DNA of 64,000 bases from Polaribacter atrinae (GTDB lineage Bacteria; Bacteroidota; Bacteroidia; Flavobacteriales; Flavobacteriaceae): positions 804,501 through 868,500 of the forward strand of contig NZ_CP150660.1 in NCBI RefSeq assembly GCF_038023995.1, given 5' to 3'. Every line of letters starts with the position of its first letter. Position 1 is the first letter of the stretch. The notes beneath the pieces are model-generated. The model worked only from the letters and a program-made list of their open reading frames with translations, did not search any database and was not told where the DNA came from. Positions 1-9,068 of the stretch are shown piece by piece. A program made the position numbers and the translations under genes.

Positions 1-389
1 TAGTGCAGTAAACCAACTTTTTCTAAAATAGGTTGTGCATTTTTACTTGCAGAACCTAAGGCAATTGGTATATTTTGTTCTTTTAAAAAGGACAATACTT
101 TAGTCACATCAGGTAGAATCTCTGAAGCATCCATATTTTCGATATACTTTAAATAGTCTACATTTTTTTCGACCATCCAAGTATCAAACTCTTTTTGAGT
201 TGCTTCTCTTTTTCCAATTTCTAACAAAATCTCTAAACAACGTTTTCTACTTACTCCTTTAAATAATTCGTTCTGTTCTTTGGTAAATTCGAAACCTAAT
301 TCGTTTGCTAATTTTTTCCACGCTAAATAATGATATTTCGCAGTGTCTACGATAACCCCATCCAAATCGAATATAAATCCTTTTTTCAT
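1..389 (-). CDS. pgmB: Beta-phosphoglucomutase, HAD superfamily (3' end cut by window edge)
   Basis: The N-terminal 129 or so residues are present and the rest lies left of the window. The protein opens MKKGFIFDLDGVIVDTAKYH; the DLDGVIVDT motif is HAD motif I, with the phosphorylated nucleophile Asp8 and the acid/base Asp10. The cap-domain stretch with WKKLANELG and FKGVSRKRCLE follows, and then the IALGSASKNA motif II, typical of beta-phosphoglucomutases rather than general HAD phosphatases. The enzyme converts beta-glucose-1-phosphate to glucose-6-phosphate after maltose or trehalose phosphorolysis in the cytoplasm. It follows the MFS transporter gene on the same strand after 65 bases and is probably co-transcribed with it. 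A maltose phosphorylase gene just outside the window would be expected (inference). Confidence 0.88.
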   Translation of the reverse strand, partial: MKKGFIFDLDGVIVDTAKYHYLAWKKLANELGFEFTKEQNELFKGVSRKRCLEILLEIGKREATQKEFDTWMVEKNVDYLKYIENMDASEILPDVTKVLSFLKEQNIPIALGSASKNAQPILEKVGLLH

Positions 390-454
390 CTACTTTTAAT
401 ATTTTAATTTTGATATAATATTAGTTTTACAACTAATTAATTTTATGTATGTTC

Positions 455-1807
455 TTATAATTTTGCTTGTACTACATCATCTACATCTTTTACTTTGTAG
501 ACCAATGCTGCAGCAATTAAGAAACTAACACCACTTATCATTAGAGCAAATATTGCTTCATTATTATAGGCATACTTTACTAATGGCCCACCAATTAAGG
601 CATTTATTATCTGAGGAATAACAATAAAGAAGTTAAAAATCCCCATATAAACACCCATTTTTTTAGCAGAAATAGAACCTGCTAAAATTGCATAAGGCAT
701 CGCTAAAATACTAGCCCAAGCTATTCCAATTCCAATCATAGAAACTATTAACCAGTTTTCATTAGGCATTATATAAATTGATAATAATCCTAAACCACCA
801 ATAATTAATGATATAGAGTGTGTTTTTTTTCTTCCTATTTTTTTTGCAATGTAAGGCAATGCAAAAGCATAAAAAGCAGACACTAAATTGTAAATTCCGA
901 AAAGAATTCCAACCCAATCTCCTGCATTTTGATACGTTGTACTACTACTATCCGTATAAGGCAAACCATAAATATGTTGTGCAATTGCAGGGGTTGCAAA
1001 AACCCACATACCGAATAAACCAAACCAAGAAAAGAATTGCACCCAACTTAATTGACGCATAGTTGTTGGCATTTTTTTGAAATCATCAAAAATATCCATT
1101 AAACTAGAACTTTCTTGTTGTTCTGCAGTTTCTACAGCCTCATTATCAAATTTTGCTAATTCCTCTGGTGAATATTCATCCGTAGTAAAAATGGTAACTA
1201 AAATAGAAAGTACTAAAATGGTTGCTCCTATAATAAAAGACCAGATTAAATTAGCAGGTACAACACCTGCAGAAGTTTCATTAGAAACCCCAAACCAATT
1301 TGTTAATGCATATGGTAACCAAGAACCAACTACTGCTCCAAAACCTATTAAAGCTGTTTGTACACTAAAACCTTGCGTTCTTTGATCTGTTCTTAAATTA
1401 TCACCAACTAACGCCCTAAAAGGCTCCATGGCAATATTAAAAGAAGCATCCATAATCATTAAAAAACCTGCTCCTACCCAAAGTGCTGGTAAAAAGGCTA
1501 TAAAAATATCGGCTTGTGGCATTAAAACTAAACCTATAGAAGCTAAAATAGCGCCTACTAAAAAATAAGGTTTTCTTCTACCGAATTTCCCCCAAGTTTT
1601 ATCGCTATAATGCCCAATAATTGGTTGAACAATTAATCCCATTAATGGTGCAATAATCCAAAACCATGAAAGTTCATGAACATCAGCTCCAAAAATCTGT
1701 AAAATTCTACTTGCGTTTGCATTTTGTAGGGCAAACCCCATTTGTATTCCTAGAAACCCAAAACTCATGTTCCAGATTTGCCAAAAACTTAATTTACGCT
1801 TTTCCAT
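455..1807 (-). CDS. MFS sugar transporter, SLC45/maltose-sucrose permease type
   Basis: The 450-residue protein has about twelve hydrophobic segments, the usual length for a major facilitator. The loop after the second segment reads GHYSDKTWGKFGRRKPYF, a form of the MFS G-x-x-x-D-x-x-G-R-R/K signature as found in the SLC45/GPH-like disaccharide carriers. An acidic cytoplasmic loop near residues 220-240 separates the two halves. The likely role is uptake of maltose or short malto-oligosaccharides across the inner membrane. It lies between a LacI-type regulator gene (upstream, same strand) and beta-phosphoglucomutase (downstream), opposite the susCD arm, which supports the substrate assignment. 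The substrate is inferred from context; the transporter class is read from the sequence. Confidence 0.85.
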   Translation of the reverse strand: MEKRKLSFWQIWNMSFGFLGIQMGFALQNANASRILQIFGADVHELSWFWIIAPLMGLIVQPIIGHYSDKTWGKFGRRKPYFLVGAILASIGLVLMPQADIFIAFLPALWVGAGFLMIMDASFNIAMEPFRALVGDNLRTDQRTQGFSVQTALIGFGAVVGSWLPYALTNWFGVSNETSAGVVPANLIWSFIIGATILVLSILVTIFTTDEYSPEELAKFDNEAVETAEQQESSSLMDIFDDFKKMPTTMRQLSWVQFFSWFGLFGMWVFATPAIAQHIYGLPYTDSSSTTYQNAGDWVGILFGIYNLVSAFYAFALPYIAKKIGRKKTHSISLIIGGLGLLSIYIMPNENWLIVSMIGIGIAWASILAMPYAILAGSISAKKMGVYMGIFNFFIVIPQIINALIGGPLVKYAYNNEAIFALMISGVSFLIAAALVYKVKDVDDVVQAKL

Positions 1808-1953
1808 TTATCGTATGCTATTAAGTGAATATTACGATAAGCGTTTAGACTTATCAATTCATAAATTTTGTGGAATGTAATTTATTGATAAATCGTAATT
1901 ATATAGCAAATATATGTTTTTTTAACAAAAAGGAGGATAAGCATCCTAAAAAT

Positions 1954-2976
1954 CTACGACGACGGTTTCGTAGATTCTCGTAGTTTTAAATCGCTAGAAA
2001 TCACGATTTTTTTAGGTTTATAAATTTCAGATTCTTTTTCTATTCGTTCAATTAAAAGTTCAACAGCTTGTTTTCCCATTACAAAACCATGTTGTGCAAT
2101 TGTTGTAATAGAAGGTGAAGAATATCTAGAGATTAAACCATCTGTAAAACCTATTATAGAAAAATCTTCTGGTATTTTATGCCCTTTTTGTTTTGCTGCT
2201 CTCATTGCCTTAGCTGCATAAATTTCATTTACAGCAAACACAGCATCAATATCTTGTTCAAATACTTTTTCTATTTGATCAGAGATATTAGCTTCTTCAT
2301 CAATTTCTGCAATTAAATTAGGGTCTGTTTTAATATAGGCTTCTATCAATGCTTTTTCATAACCTTGCCTTCTTAAAGCGCCTACATTTACGTGCTTTGG
2401 TGTTGTTAGTAGCGCAATTTTTTTTCTACCATTTTCTAATAAATGCTTAGTAGCTTTGTAACCTGCACCAACATCATCTACTACTACTTTATCACATAAA
2501 ATTTCATCTACTACTCGATCTATTAATACCAACGGAATTTCTTCTGCCACTAGATCTCCAAAATGTTTAAAATCTTTATTTTCTAGTGTTCCACTTGCAA
2601 TTGAAACAATTAAACCATCTACACTTCCGTTTGATAACACTTTTAAGGTTTCTACCTCTTTTTTATAAGACTCATTAGAGAAACAAACCATAATATGATA
2701 CCCTTTTTCATTAGCACCTTCTTCTACCCCCATAATTACTGTAGAGAAAAAATGATGTACTATTTTAGGTAAAATAACCCCAATTACTTTTGTTTTTTGA
2801 TTGCGAAGTTGAAGTGCTAAACTATTAGGTTTGTAATTATAGTAATCTGCATAGGCTTGTATTCTTTCTTTAGTTTCTTTACTAATTTCATGACTGTCTT
2901 TTAACGCTTTTGAAACTGTAGATGTAGAAACCCCTAATTCTTTAGCAATTGTTTTTATGGTAATTTTTTGCTTCAT
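1954..2976 (-). CDS. LacI/GalR-family transcriptional regulator of the glucan locus
   Basis: The 340-residue protein has a LacI-type helix-turn-helix at residues 5-50 (IKTIAKELGVSTSTVSKALK, followed by the hinge-helix region). A periplasmic-binding-protein-like sugar sensor domain spans about residues 60-335, with the usual VIGVILP and DGLIVSIAS strands and the GFTDG motif near the C-terminus. It sits between the leftward transporter gene and the rightward susC. An 18-bp perfect palindrome with a central CG lies 73 bases upstream of its start, the form expected for a LacI-family operator. The probable effector is maltose or a related sugar (inference). Whether it represses or activates is not shown by the protein; the operator position hints at activation of susC. 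Confidence 0.9.
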   Translation of the reverse strand: MKQKITIKTIAKELGVSTSTVSKALKDSHEISKETKERIQAYADYYNYKPNSLALQLRNQKTKVIGVILPKIVHHFFSTVIMGVEEGANEKGYHIMVCFSNESYKKEVETLKVLSNGSVDGLIVSIASGTLENKDFKHFGDLVAEEIPLVLIDRVVDEILCDKVVVDDVGAGYKATKHLLENGRKKIALLTTPKHVNVGALRRQGYEKALIEAYIKTDPNLIAEIDEEANISDQIEKVFEQDIDAVFAVNEIYAAKAMRAAKQKGHKIPEDFSIIGFTDGLISRYSSPSITTIAQHGFVMGKQAVELLIERIEKESEIYKPKKIVISSDLKLRESTKPSS

Positions 2977-3048
2977 TATTTGTTAAATATAAAATATATG
3001 GATTCATCTTTATCAATATGATGATAAAATCCTAAAAAAAGTTATTAA

Positions 3049-3066
3049 CACGAAAACGTTTTCGTG
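3049..3066. promoter_or_regulatory. Putative LacI-family operator, 18-bp perfect palindrome
   Basis: CACGAAAACGTTTTCGTG equals its own reverse complement over all 18 bases and has the central CG and AACGTT core usual for LacI/GalR sites. It lies in the divergent region between the LacI-type gene and susC. Its centre is about 58 bases before the predicted susC transcription start and 12 bases upstream of the -33 element, so it does not overlap the susC promoter. Confidence 0.8.
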
Positions 3067-3078
3067 ATTTATATCATA

Positions 3079-3109
3079 TTGTAAACATATCATTGATAGC
3101 TATATTTAC
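3079..3109 (+). promoter_or_regulatory. Predicted susC promoter (Bacteroidota type)
   Basis: A TTG at 3079-3081 is followed after 19 bases by TATATTTA at 3101-3108, which matches the -7 consensus TAnnTTTG at 7 of 8 positions. Transcription would start near 3115, leaving about 60 bases of leader before the susC ATG. Confidence 0.55.
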
Positions 3110-3175
3110 GGAGTGGAATGTAAGTTTATTGTAATCAAAAAGTCAAATTTACAGTTATTATTTAACAAATTATAC

Positions 3176-6088
3176 ATGAAAAAATTTAAATTATTGTTAA
3201 TTGGAATTCTTTTAACATCATCATTTAGCGTGTTTGCACAACAAACAGTTAAGGGTGTTGTAAAAGATAAAACATCTGGCGATCCTTTGCCTGGTGTTAG
3301 TGTAGTAATAAAAGGTACTACTAGAGGTATGCAAACCGATTTTGACGGAATCTTTACTCTAGATAAGGTACAAACAGGAAACGTACTTGTCTTTAGATAT
3401 TTAGGTTTTTCAGACAAGGAGGTTACAATAGGTACAGATTTTAATCTTTCTGTAGTATTAGAAGAATCTTTAGAATCTCTAGACGAAATTGTTGTAGTAG
3501 GTTACGGTTCGGTAAGAAAAGAAGATTTAACAGGTACAACAGATTTATTAACAAGTAAAGATTTTAACAAAGGACCTATTGTATCTGCACAATCACTTAT
3601 TAGTGGTAAAGTTGCAGGTGTAAATGTAATTGGAGGTTCTGGTGCTCCAGGAGATGGACAAACTATTAACATTCGTGGTACAGGTTCTTTATCATTAAAT
3701 AGCCAACCATTATATGTTATAGATGGTATTCCTTTAGATAACGGAGGTGTTGGTGGATCTAGAAATCCATTAAACTTTATCAACCCTAATGATATTGAAA
3801 CATTTGTAGTTTTAAAAGATGCGTCTTCTACTGCTATTTATGGTTCTAGAGCTGCAAACGGGGTAATTTTAATTACTACTAAAAAAGGAAAAGACAGTGA
3901 GTTTAAGTTTAACGCAAGCTCTCAAACAACTGTTTATACTTTAAGAGATAAGGTAGATGTTTTATCTGCAAATCAATTTAGAAGTGTAATCAATACTGTT
4001 GGAACTCCTGCACAAGTTGCTTTATTAGGTGATGCTGATACAGATTGGCAAGAAGAAATCTATACAACTGCTATAGGACAAGACCATAACTTTAGTGCAT
4101 TAGGTAAAATTTATGGAATACCAATGAGAGCTTCTTTAGGATACTCTGAACATGAAGGGATTTTAAAAGGAGACAACTTACAACGTACAACAGCTTCTGT
4201 AAACTTATCACCTACTTTATTTGACAAACATTTAAAGATAGATTTTAATGTAAAAGGAATGTACACAGAAAATGAATTTGCAGATAGAGGTGCCATTGGT
4301 GGTGCTGTATCTTTTGATCCTACACAAGCAGTGTATGATTCGAATTCTCAATACGGTGGTTACTTTGCTTGGTTAGACGCTGGTACCGGAAATCAAAACA
4401 ACTTAGCGCCAACAAACCCTTTAGCATTATTAAACTTAATAGATGATTCTGCAGAAATTAGACGTTTTGTAGGTAATGTAAAGTTTGATTATAAAATACA
4501 CGGATTAGAAAACTTAACCGCAACAGTAAACTTAGGGTATGATACTTCTAATAGTCATGGTAGAAAAGTTACTTCAGAGTTTATTCCAACTTCAGATGCT
4601 ACTTTTAATGGTTCTTTAACAAGATATACTCAAAATTCAGACAACAAAGTTTTAGATGCTTATTTAACCTATGCAAAAACTTTTAATGAAAAGCACAATT
4701 TAACAGCAGTAGCTGGTTATGCGTATCAGTCATTTGAGTATGACAACTATAATTATGATAGTGAAGCAGAAGAAGATGGTAACACTTATGAATTTGTAGA
4801 CAAATCTAAGAACGTATTATTATCATATTTCAGTCGTGCTAATTATGATTATGAAGGTAAATACTATTTAACAGCAACTGTAAGAGCAGATGCTTCATCA
4901 AAATTAAACCCAGATGATCGTTGGGGATTTTTCCCTTCATTTGCAGCAGCTTGGAGCATTCATAAAGAAGATTTTATGGAAGATTCTTTCTTTAACGAAC
5001 TAAAACTACGTGTTGGTTATGGTGAAATAGGTAACATTAATGGTTTAGGTGACTATCAATTTTTAACTAGGTATCAAGGTAGTACAGACACAGCTAACTA
5101 TCAATTTGGCAATTCTTTTTACCAAACGTTTAGACCAGAACCAATCAATAAAGATTTACGTTGGGAAGTTGGAAGAACTTTAAATTTAGGTGTAGACTTT
5201 GCTTTTCTTGATAGAAGAATTACAGGTTCTGTAAATGCTTATGTTAAAGAAACTAACGACCTTATTGCAAGTTCTATTGTAGATCCTTTTACAAATTTTG
5301 GAAACAGAATTAACGCCAACATAGGTAATATGGAAAATAGAGGTTTAGAGTTTAACTTAAACACAACACCTATTAGAACAGATAATTTTGAATGGACAGT
5401 AGATTACAACATTTCTTTAAATGATAACACAATTACCAAGTTATCGGTAGATCAACCACAAGGAGGAATTTCTACAGGTGTTGGTAACAACGTGCAAGTG
5501 CATAGAGAAGGTGAAACTGCAAATAGTTTCTTAGTGTTTCAACAAGTGTATGATGCCAATGGAAAACCTTTAGAAGGGGTTTTTGTTGATAGAAATAACG
5601 ACAATATGATTAATGATGATGATAAATACATTAATGAAGATCCTTTTGGTGATGTTTTAATGGGCTTTAATACAGGTGCTAGTTATAAAAACTGGGATGT
5701 ATCTATCCAAACCAGAGCAAGTTTTGGTAACTACATGTATAATGATGTTGCTGCCAACAAAGGGGTTCTAAAGAACGCTACAAATAACAGTATCTTATCT
5801 AACTTACATGCAGATTACTACAATAGTGGTTTTACAGTGATTAATGATAGAACAGCTTTAAGTGATCATTTTGTACAAGATGCTTCTTTCTTTAAAATTG
5901 ATAATATCTCACTTGGTTATACCTTAGATAAGATAAAAAACACAACGTTTCGTTTTTATGGATCATTACAAAATGTTTTAACAATAACTGATTATGATGG
6001 TTTAGATCCAGAAATAAACTTAGGAATCGATAATGATTTTTACCCAAGACCTAGATCTTTTGTATTAGGCGTAAACGTTAACTTTTAA
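3176..6088 (+). CDS. susC: SusC-family TonB-dependent outer membrane receptor
   Basis: The 970-residue protein has a signal peptide ending FSVFAQ at about residue 22. A carboxypeptidase-regulatory-like domain follows (about 24-105, with GVVKDKTSGDPLPGVSVVIKG), then the SusC-type EIVVVGYGS segment and plug domain (about 110-225, with NIRGTGSL and YGSRAANGVI). A 22-strand-type barrel extends to a terminal Phe. It forms the outer-membrane channel for TonB-driven import of oligosaccharides bound by the SusD partner encoded 11 bases downstream. The ATG at 3176 was chosen because the in-frame GTG at 3113 lies at or before the predicted transcription start and would put 21 residues ahead of a good signal peptide. 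Starch/maltodextrin as substrate is inferred from the neighbouring amylase. Confidence 0.93.
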   Translation: MKKFKLLLIGILLTSSFSVFAQQTVKGVVKDKTSGDPLPGVSVVIKGTTRGMQTDFDGIFTLDKVQTGNVLVFRYLGFSDKEVTIGTDFNLSVVLEESLESLDEIVVVGYGSVRKEDLTGTTDLLTSKDFNKGPIVSAQSLISGKVAGVNVIGGSGAPGDGQTINIRGTGSLSLNSQPLYVIDGIPLDNGGVGGSRNPLNFINPNDIETFVVLKDASSTAIYGSRAANGVILITTKKGKDSEFKFNASSQTTVYTLRDKVDVLSANQFRSVINTVGTPAQVALLGDADTDWQEEIYTTAIGQDHNFSALGKIYGIPMRASLGYSEHEGILKGDNLQRTTASVNLSPTLFDKHLKIDFNVKGMYTENEFADRGAIGGAVSFDPTQAVYDSNSQYGGYFAWLDAGTGNQNNLAPTNPLALLNLIDDSAEIRRFVGNVKFDYKIHGLENLTATVNLGYDTSNSHGRKVTSEFIPTSDATFNGSLTRYTQNSDNKVLDAYLTYAKTFNEKHNLTAVAGYAYQSFEYDNYNYDSEAEEDGNTYEFVDKSKNVLLSYFSRANYDYEGKYYLTATVRADASSKLNPDDRWGFFPSFAAAWSIHKEDFMEDSFFNELKLRVGYGEIGNINGLGDYQFLTRYQGSTDTANYQFGNSFYQTFRPEPINKDLRWEVGRTLNLGVDFAFLDRRITGSVNAYVKETNDLIASSIVDPFTNFGNRINANIGNMENRGLEFNLNTTPIRTDNFEWTVDYNISLNDNTITKLSVDQPQGGISTGVGNNVQVHREGETANSFLVFQQVYDANGKPLEGVFVDRNNDNMINDDDKYINEDPFGDVLMGFNTGASYKNWDVSIQTRASFGNYMYNDVAANKGVLKNATNNSILSNLHADYYNSGFTVINDRTALSDHFVQDASFFKIDNISLGYTLDKIKNTTFRFYGSLQNVLTITDYDGLDPEINLGIDNDFYPRPRSFVLGVNVNF

Positions 6089-6099
6089 TAAAAAGAAAA

Positions 6100-7674
6100 A
6101 TGAAACAAAAATTTAAATATTTAATTGTAATCATGTTATTCTCTTTAGGAGTTATATCATGTCACGAAGATTTGAATCAATTACCAATTGATCCGGATAG
6201 TTTTACAGAACAAGATGTGTTTTCTAATGCAACAGAAGCACAAGGAGCACTTGCTAAATTATATGCTAGTTTGGCTTTAACAGGACAACAAGGTCCATCT
6301 GGACAAGCAGATATACAAGATATTGATGAAGGTTTTTCTCAATATTCTAGAATGTTGTTCAACTTAAATGAATTAACAACAGACCACGCTGTAATTGGTT
6401 GGGGAGATGCAGGTTTACCAGATTTACATGGAATGTATTGGTCTGGTAGTAACGATTTTTCTGAAGCATTGTACTATAGGTTAGCACAAGAAGTATCTTT
6501 TTGTAACTCATTTATAAATAATGCAGCTGTTTTAACAGATACGGAGGTTGCAAGTTATATTGTAGAAGCTCGTTTTTTAAGAGCATTTGCTTACTATAAT
6601 TTAATGGATATATATGGTAACGTACCTTTAGTTACTTCTGTAACAACAGAGTTACCGTTACAAGCATCAAGAACAGAAATATTCAATTTTATTGAAACTG
6701 AGTTATTAGAGATTAAAGATCAATTAAAAGCGAGTGGATCTAATGAGTACGGAAGAGTAGATCAAGTTGCAGCTTGGGCATTATTATCTAAATTATATTT
6801 AAATGCAGAAGTTTTTACGGGAACAGCAAGATATGCAGAAGCAGTAACATTTTCTAACAACGTTATGTCTTCTAGTTATTCTATTAATACGGTAGATGCC
6901 AATGGAAACGGAAGTGCTTATGACGAACTTTTCTTAGCAGACAATAACACAAACGGAGCACAAAATGAATTTATTTTCGCCTTAAACTTTGATGGTCTTA
7001 GATCTCAAACTTATGGAGGTACTACATTTTTAGTACATGCTGCAATTGGTGGAAACATGAATGCTACAGAATTTGGTGTAAACGGTGGCTGGGGAGGCTT
7101 AAGAACTACCAAAAACTTAGTTAATAAATTTGATGCAAACGATAAAAGAGGAATGTTTCATTCAGATGGACAAAATTTAGAAATCGTAGACATTCCTACT
7201 TTTGAAGATGGATATGCTGTAACTAAATTTAAAAATATCGATTCTAATGGAAACCAGGGATCTGATGCTGCAGGAGATTTTGTAGATACCGATTTACCGT
7301 TAATAAGATTAGCAGAAATCTATTTAAACTACGCAGAAGCATCTCTTAGAGGTGGCGGCGGAGATTTAGGATTGGCTGTAACTAAAATTAACGAATTAAG
7401 AGAAAGAGCTTTCGGAGATACAAGTGGAAACATTAGTACAGCAGACTTAACTTTAGAATTTGTTTTAGATGAAAGATCTCGTGAGTTGTATTGGGAAGGA
7501 CAAAGAAGAACAGATTTAATTAGACATAATTACTTTACTTCTGATACGTATTTATGGCCTTTTAAAGGTAATTCTATAAACGGATCTGGAGTTCAAGATT
7601 ATAGAAACCTTTTTCCTTTACCAAACACGATTATAACCACGAATCCTAATTTAAAACAAAATCCAGGATACTAA
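6100..7674 (+). CDS. susD: SusD/RagB-family nutrient-binding outer membrane lipoprotein
   Basis: The 524-residue protein has a lipoprotein signal ending in GVISC with the lipidated Cys at residue 21. The N-terminal LNQLPIDPDSFTEQDVFSN stretch is typical of SusD proteins. TPR-like helices such as EARFLRAFAYYNLMDIYGNV (about 150-170) and the C-terminal RERAFGDTSG...LDERSRELYWEGQRRTDLIRH region are also characteristic. SusD sits as a lid on the SusC barrel at the cell surface and captures glycans. It follows susC after 11 bases and precedes the SusE/F-like gene by 11 bases, so the three form one operon. Confidence 0.93.
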   Translation: MKQKFKYLIVIMLFSLGVISCHEDLNQLPIDPDSFTEQDVFSNATEAQGALAKLYASLALTGQQGPSGQADIQDIDEGFSQYSRMLFNLNELTTDHAVIGWGDAGLPDLHGMYWSGSNDFSEALYYRLAQEVSFCNSFINNAAVLTDTEVASYIVEARFLRAFAYYNLMDIYGNVPLVTSVTTELPLQASRTEIFNFIETELLEIKDQLKASGSNEYGRVDQVAAWALLSKLYLNAEVFTGTARYAEAVTFSNNVMSSSYSINTVDANGNGSAYDELFLADNNTNGAQNEFIFALNFDGLRSQTYGGTTFLVHAAIGGNMNATEFGVNGGWGGLRTTKNLVNKFDANDKRGMFHSDGQNLEIVDIPTFEDGYAVTKFKNIDSNGNQGSDAAGDFVDTDLPLIRLAEIYLNYAEASLRGGGGDLGLAVTKINELRERAFGDTSGNISTADLTLEFVLDERSRELYWEGQRRTDLIRHNYFTSDTYLWPFKGNSINGSGVQDYRNLFPLPNTIITTNPNLKQNPGY

Positions 7675-7685
7675 TAACTAAAGAC

Positions 7686-9002
7686 ATGAAAAAAATAATA
7701 AATTCATTATTCGCTCTTATTATTGTATCAATTGGTTTTACCAGTTGTGAAGATATTAATGACAGAGTAATCATAAATTCTGATGTAGCAGCTACAACAG
7801 ATTTGATTATTCAAGAAACTGCACCTATTGTACTTTTAGAGGAAAATCAGACTGAAATTGCTCTACATACAACTTGGACAGCACCAGATTTTGGTTTTGA
7901 TGCAGTTCCAACGTATAAAATTCTGATAGATTTAGCTACAGGAGATTTTAGTAGTGCAGAAACCATAGAAATTGGTGATAAATTAGAGAAATCATTTACA
8001 ACTTTAGAATTAAATTCTATTGCATTAGCTTTAGGTGCAGAAGCAGATGTTGCTTCAGATTTGTCTATCAAATTACAAGGTTTTATTGGCAATCAATTGT
8101 TAATTGATACTAATTTACAAACAATCAATATAACTCCATACTCTAGTATTTTAGATTTATCTACTACATGGGGAATCATTGGTTCTGCTGCTAATGATTG
8201 GGGTGCAACTCCAGATTTACCATTCTACACAACCAGTACTGCAGGTGTTTTAGTAGCATACGTTACTTTAATTGATGGAGAAATTAAATTTAGAGAAAAC
8301 AATGAATGGACCAATGATTTTGGAGATGACGGAGCAGACGGAACTTTAGATACTGGTGGAAGTAACATCGCTGTTGCGGCTGGTGCTTATAAAATTACCA
8401 TGAACTTAAATAACAAAACCTATAAAATAGAAGATTTCTCTTTAGGCATTGTGGGTTCTTCTTATAATAATTGGGGAGAAACTCCAGATTTTGCTCTTAC
8501 TTACGATTCTTATTCAGATCAATTTAGAGGAATTGTAAAATTATTAGATGGTGAAATGAAATTTAGAATGAATAATGATTGGGCTACCGCTTATGGAGAA
8601 GGTTCTGCTGGATTTTTAGACACCTCTGGCGGTAACATTGCTACTACAGCTGGTAGATATATTGTTACTGTTAATTTAAATGACTTATCTTACTCTTTAG
8701 AGCCTATAGAACATATTTGGGGACTTGTAGGTTCTGCTTATAATAATTGGGGAGAAACTCCAGATGCATTATTTACTAGAGATTGGTCTCAACCAAATGA
8801 TGATATATGGATATTAAATAACGTAACACTTATAGACGGTGAATATAAAATTAGATCAAATGAAGCTTGGACACTAAGTTATGGTGACGATGGTTTAGAC
8901 GGTATTTTAGACGATGGAGCAAACATACCTGCTACTGCCGGAACTTATTCTTTTGTACTAAATTTTACAGATCCTGAAAACCCAACGTATACAATAAATT
9001 AA
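7686..9002 (+). CDS. SusE/SusF-like surface lipoprotein with three tandem starch-binding modules
   Basis: The 438-residue protein has a lipoprotein signal (SIGFTSC, Cys21), then a SusE-type N-terminal domain at about residues 25-155. Three similar modules of about 90 residues start at about 162, 253 and 345. Each opens with a G-I/L-V/I-G-S-x-x-x-x-W-G-x-TPD motif and carries a DGE-x-K-F/I-R segment and a D-rich DDG-LD loop, as in the carbohydrate-binding modules of SusE and SusF. The modules probably hold starch at the cell surface beside SusCD. The gene ends the susCDE operon and is followed by a strong hairpin. It could equally be called SusF-like; the domain order alone does not decide. 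Confidence 0.85.
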   Translation: MKKIINSLFALIIVSIGFTSCEDINDRVIINSDVAATTDLIIQETAPIVLLEENQTEIALHTTWTAPDFGFDAVPTYKILIDLATGDFSSAETIEIGDKLEKSFTTLELNSIALALGAEADVASDLSIKLQGFIGNQLLIDTNLQTINITPYSSILDLSTTWGIIGSAANDWGATPDLPFYTTSTAGVLVAYVTLIDGEIKFRENNEWTNDFGDDGADGTLDTGGSNIAVAAGAYKITMNLNNKTYKIEDFSLGIVGSSYNNWGETPDFALTYDSYSDQFRGIVKLLDGEMKFRMNNDWATAYGEGSAGFLDTSGGNIATTAGRYIVTVNLNDLSYSLEPIEHIWGLVGSAYNNWGETPDALFTRDWSQPNDDIWILNNVTLIDGEYKIRSNEAWTLSYGDDGLDGILDDGANIPATAGTYSFVLNFTDPENPTYTIN

Positions 9003-9017
9003 TTTTTTTTAAACTTT

Positions 9018-9055
9018 ACAAAGACTACCCCTAAAAGCGGTAGTCTTTGTTTTTT
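9018..9055 (+). terminator. Rho-independent terminator after the susE-like gene
   Basis: A 12-bp perfect stem (ACAAAGACTACC at 9018-9029 with GGTAGTCTTTGT at 9039-9050) encloses a 9-base loop and is followed by a T run. It lies only 13 bases before the amylase start, so it may set the ratio of susCDE to amylase transcript rather than fully separate them. Confidence 0.85.
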
Positions 9056-9068
9056 AACACTATTAATT

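Noticed and set aside
820..1385. Plus-strand open frames at 820-1062 and 1077-1385
   Set aside because: They lie antisense within the MFS transporter gene, have composition unlike real proteins, and lack promoters; they are shadows of that gene.
1836..1855. Inverted repeat GATAAG-N8-CTTATC upstream of the MFS gene as a second LacI-type operator
   Set aside because: It lacks the central CG and differs from the strong palindrome at 3049-3066; in AT-rich sequence a 6-bp repeat can arise by chance.
1907..1914. Minus-strand TATATTTG as the MFS promoter
   Set aside because: The -7 match is exact but it lies about 100 bases from the start codon and no TTG occurs at -33 spacing, so the assignment is too weak to list.
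3113..3175. Upstream GTG start for susC
   Set aside because: It is at or before the predicted transcription start and would bury the signal peptide.
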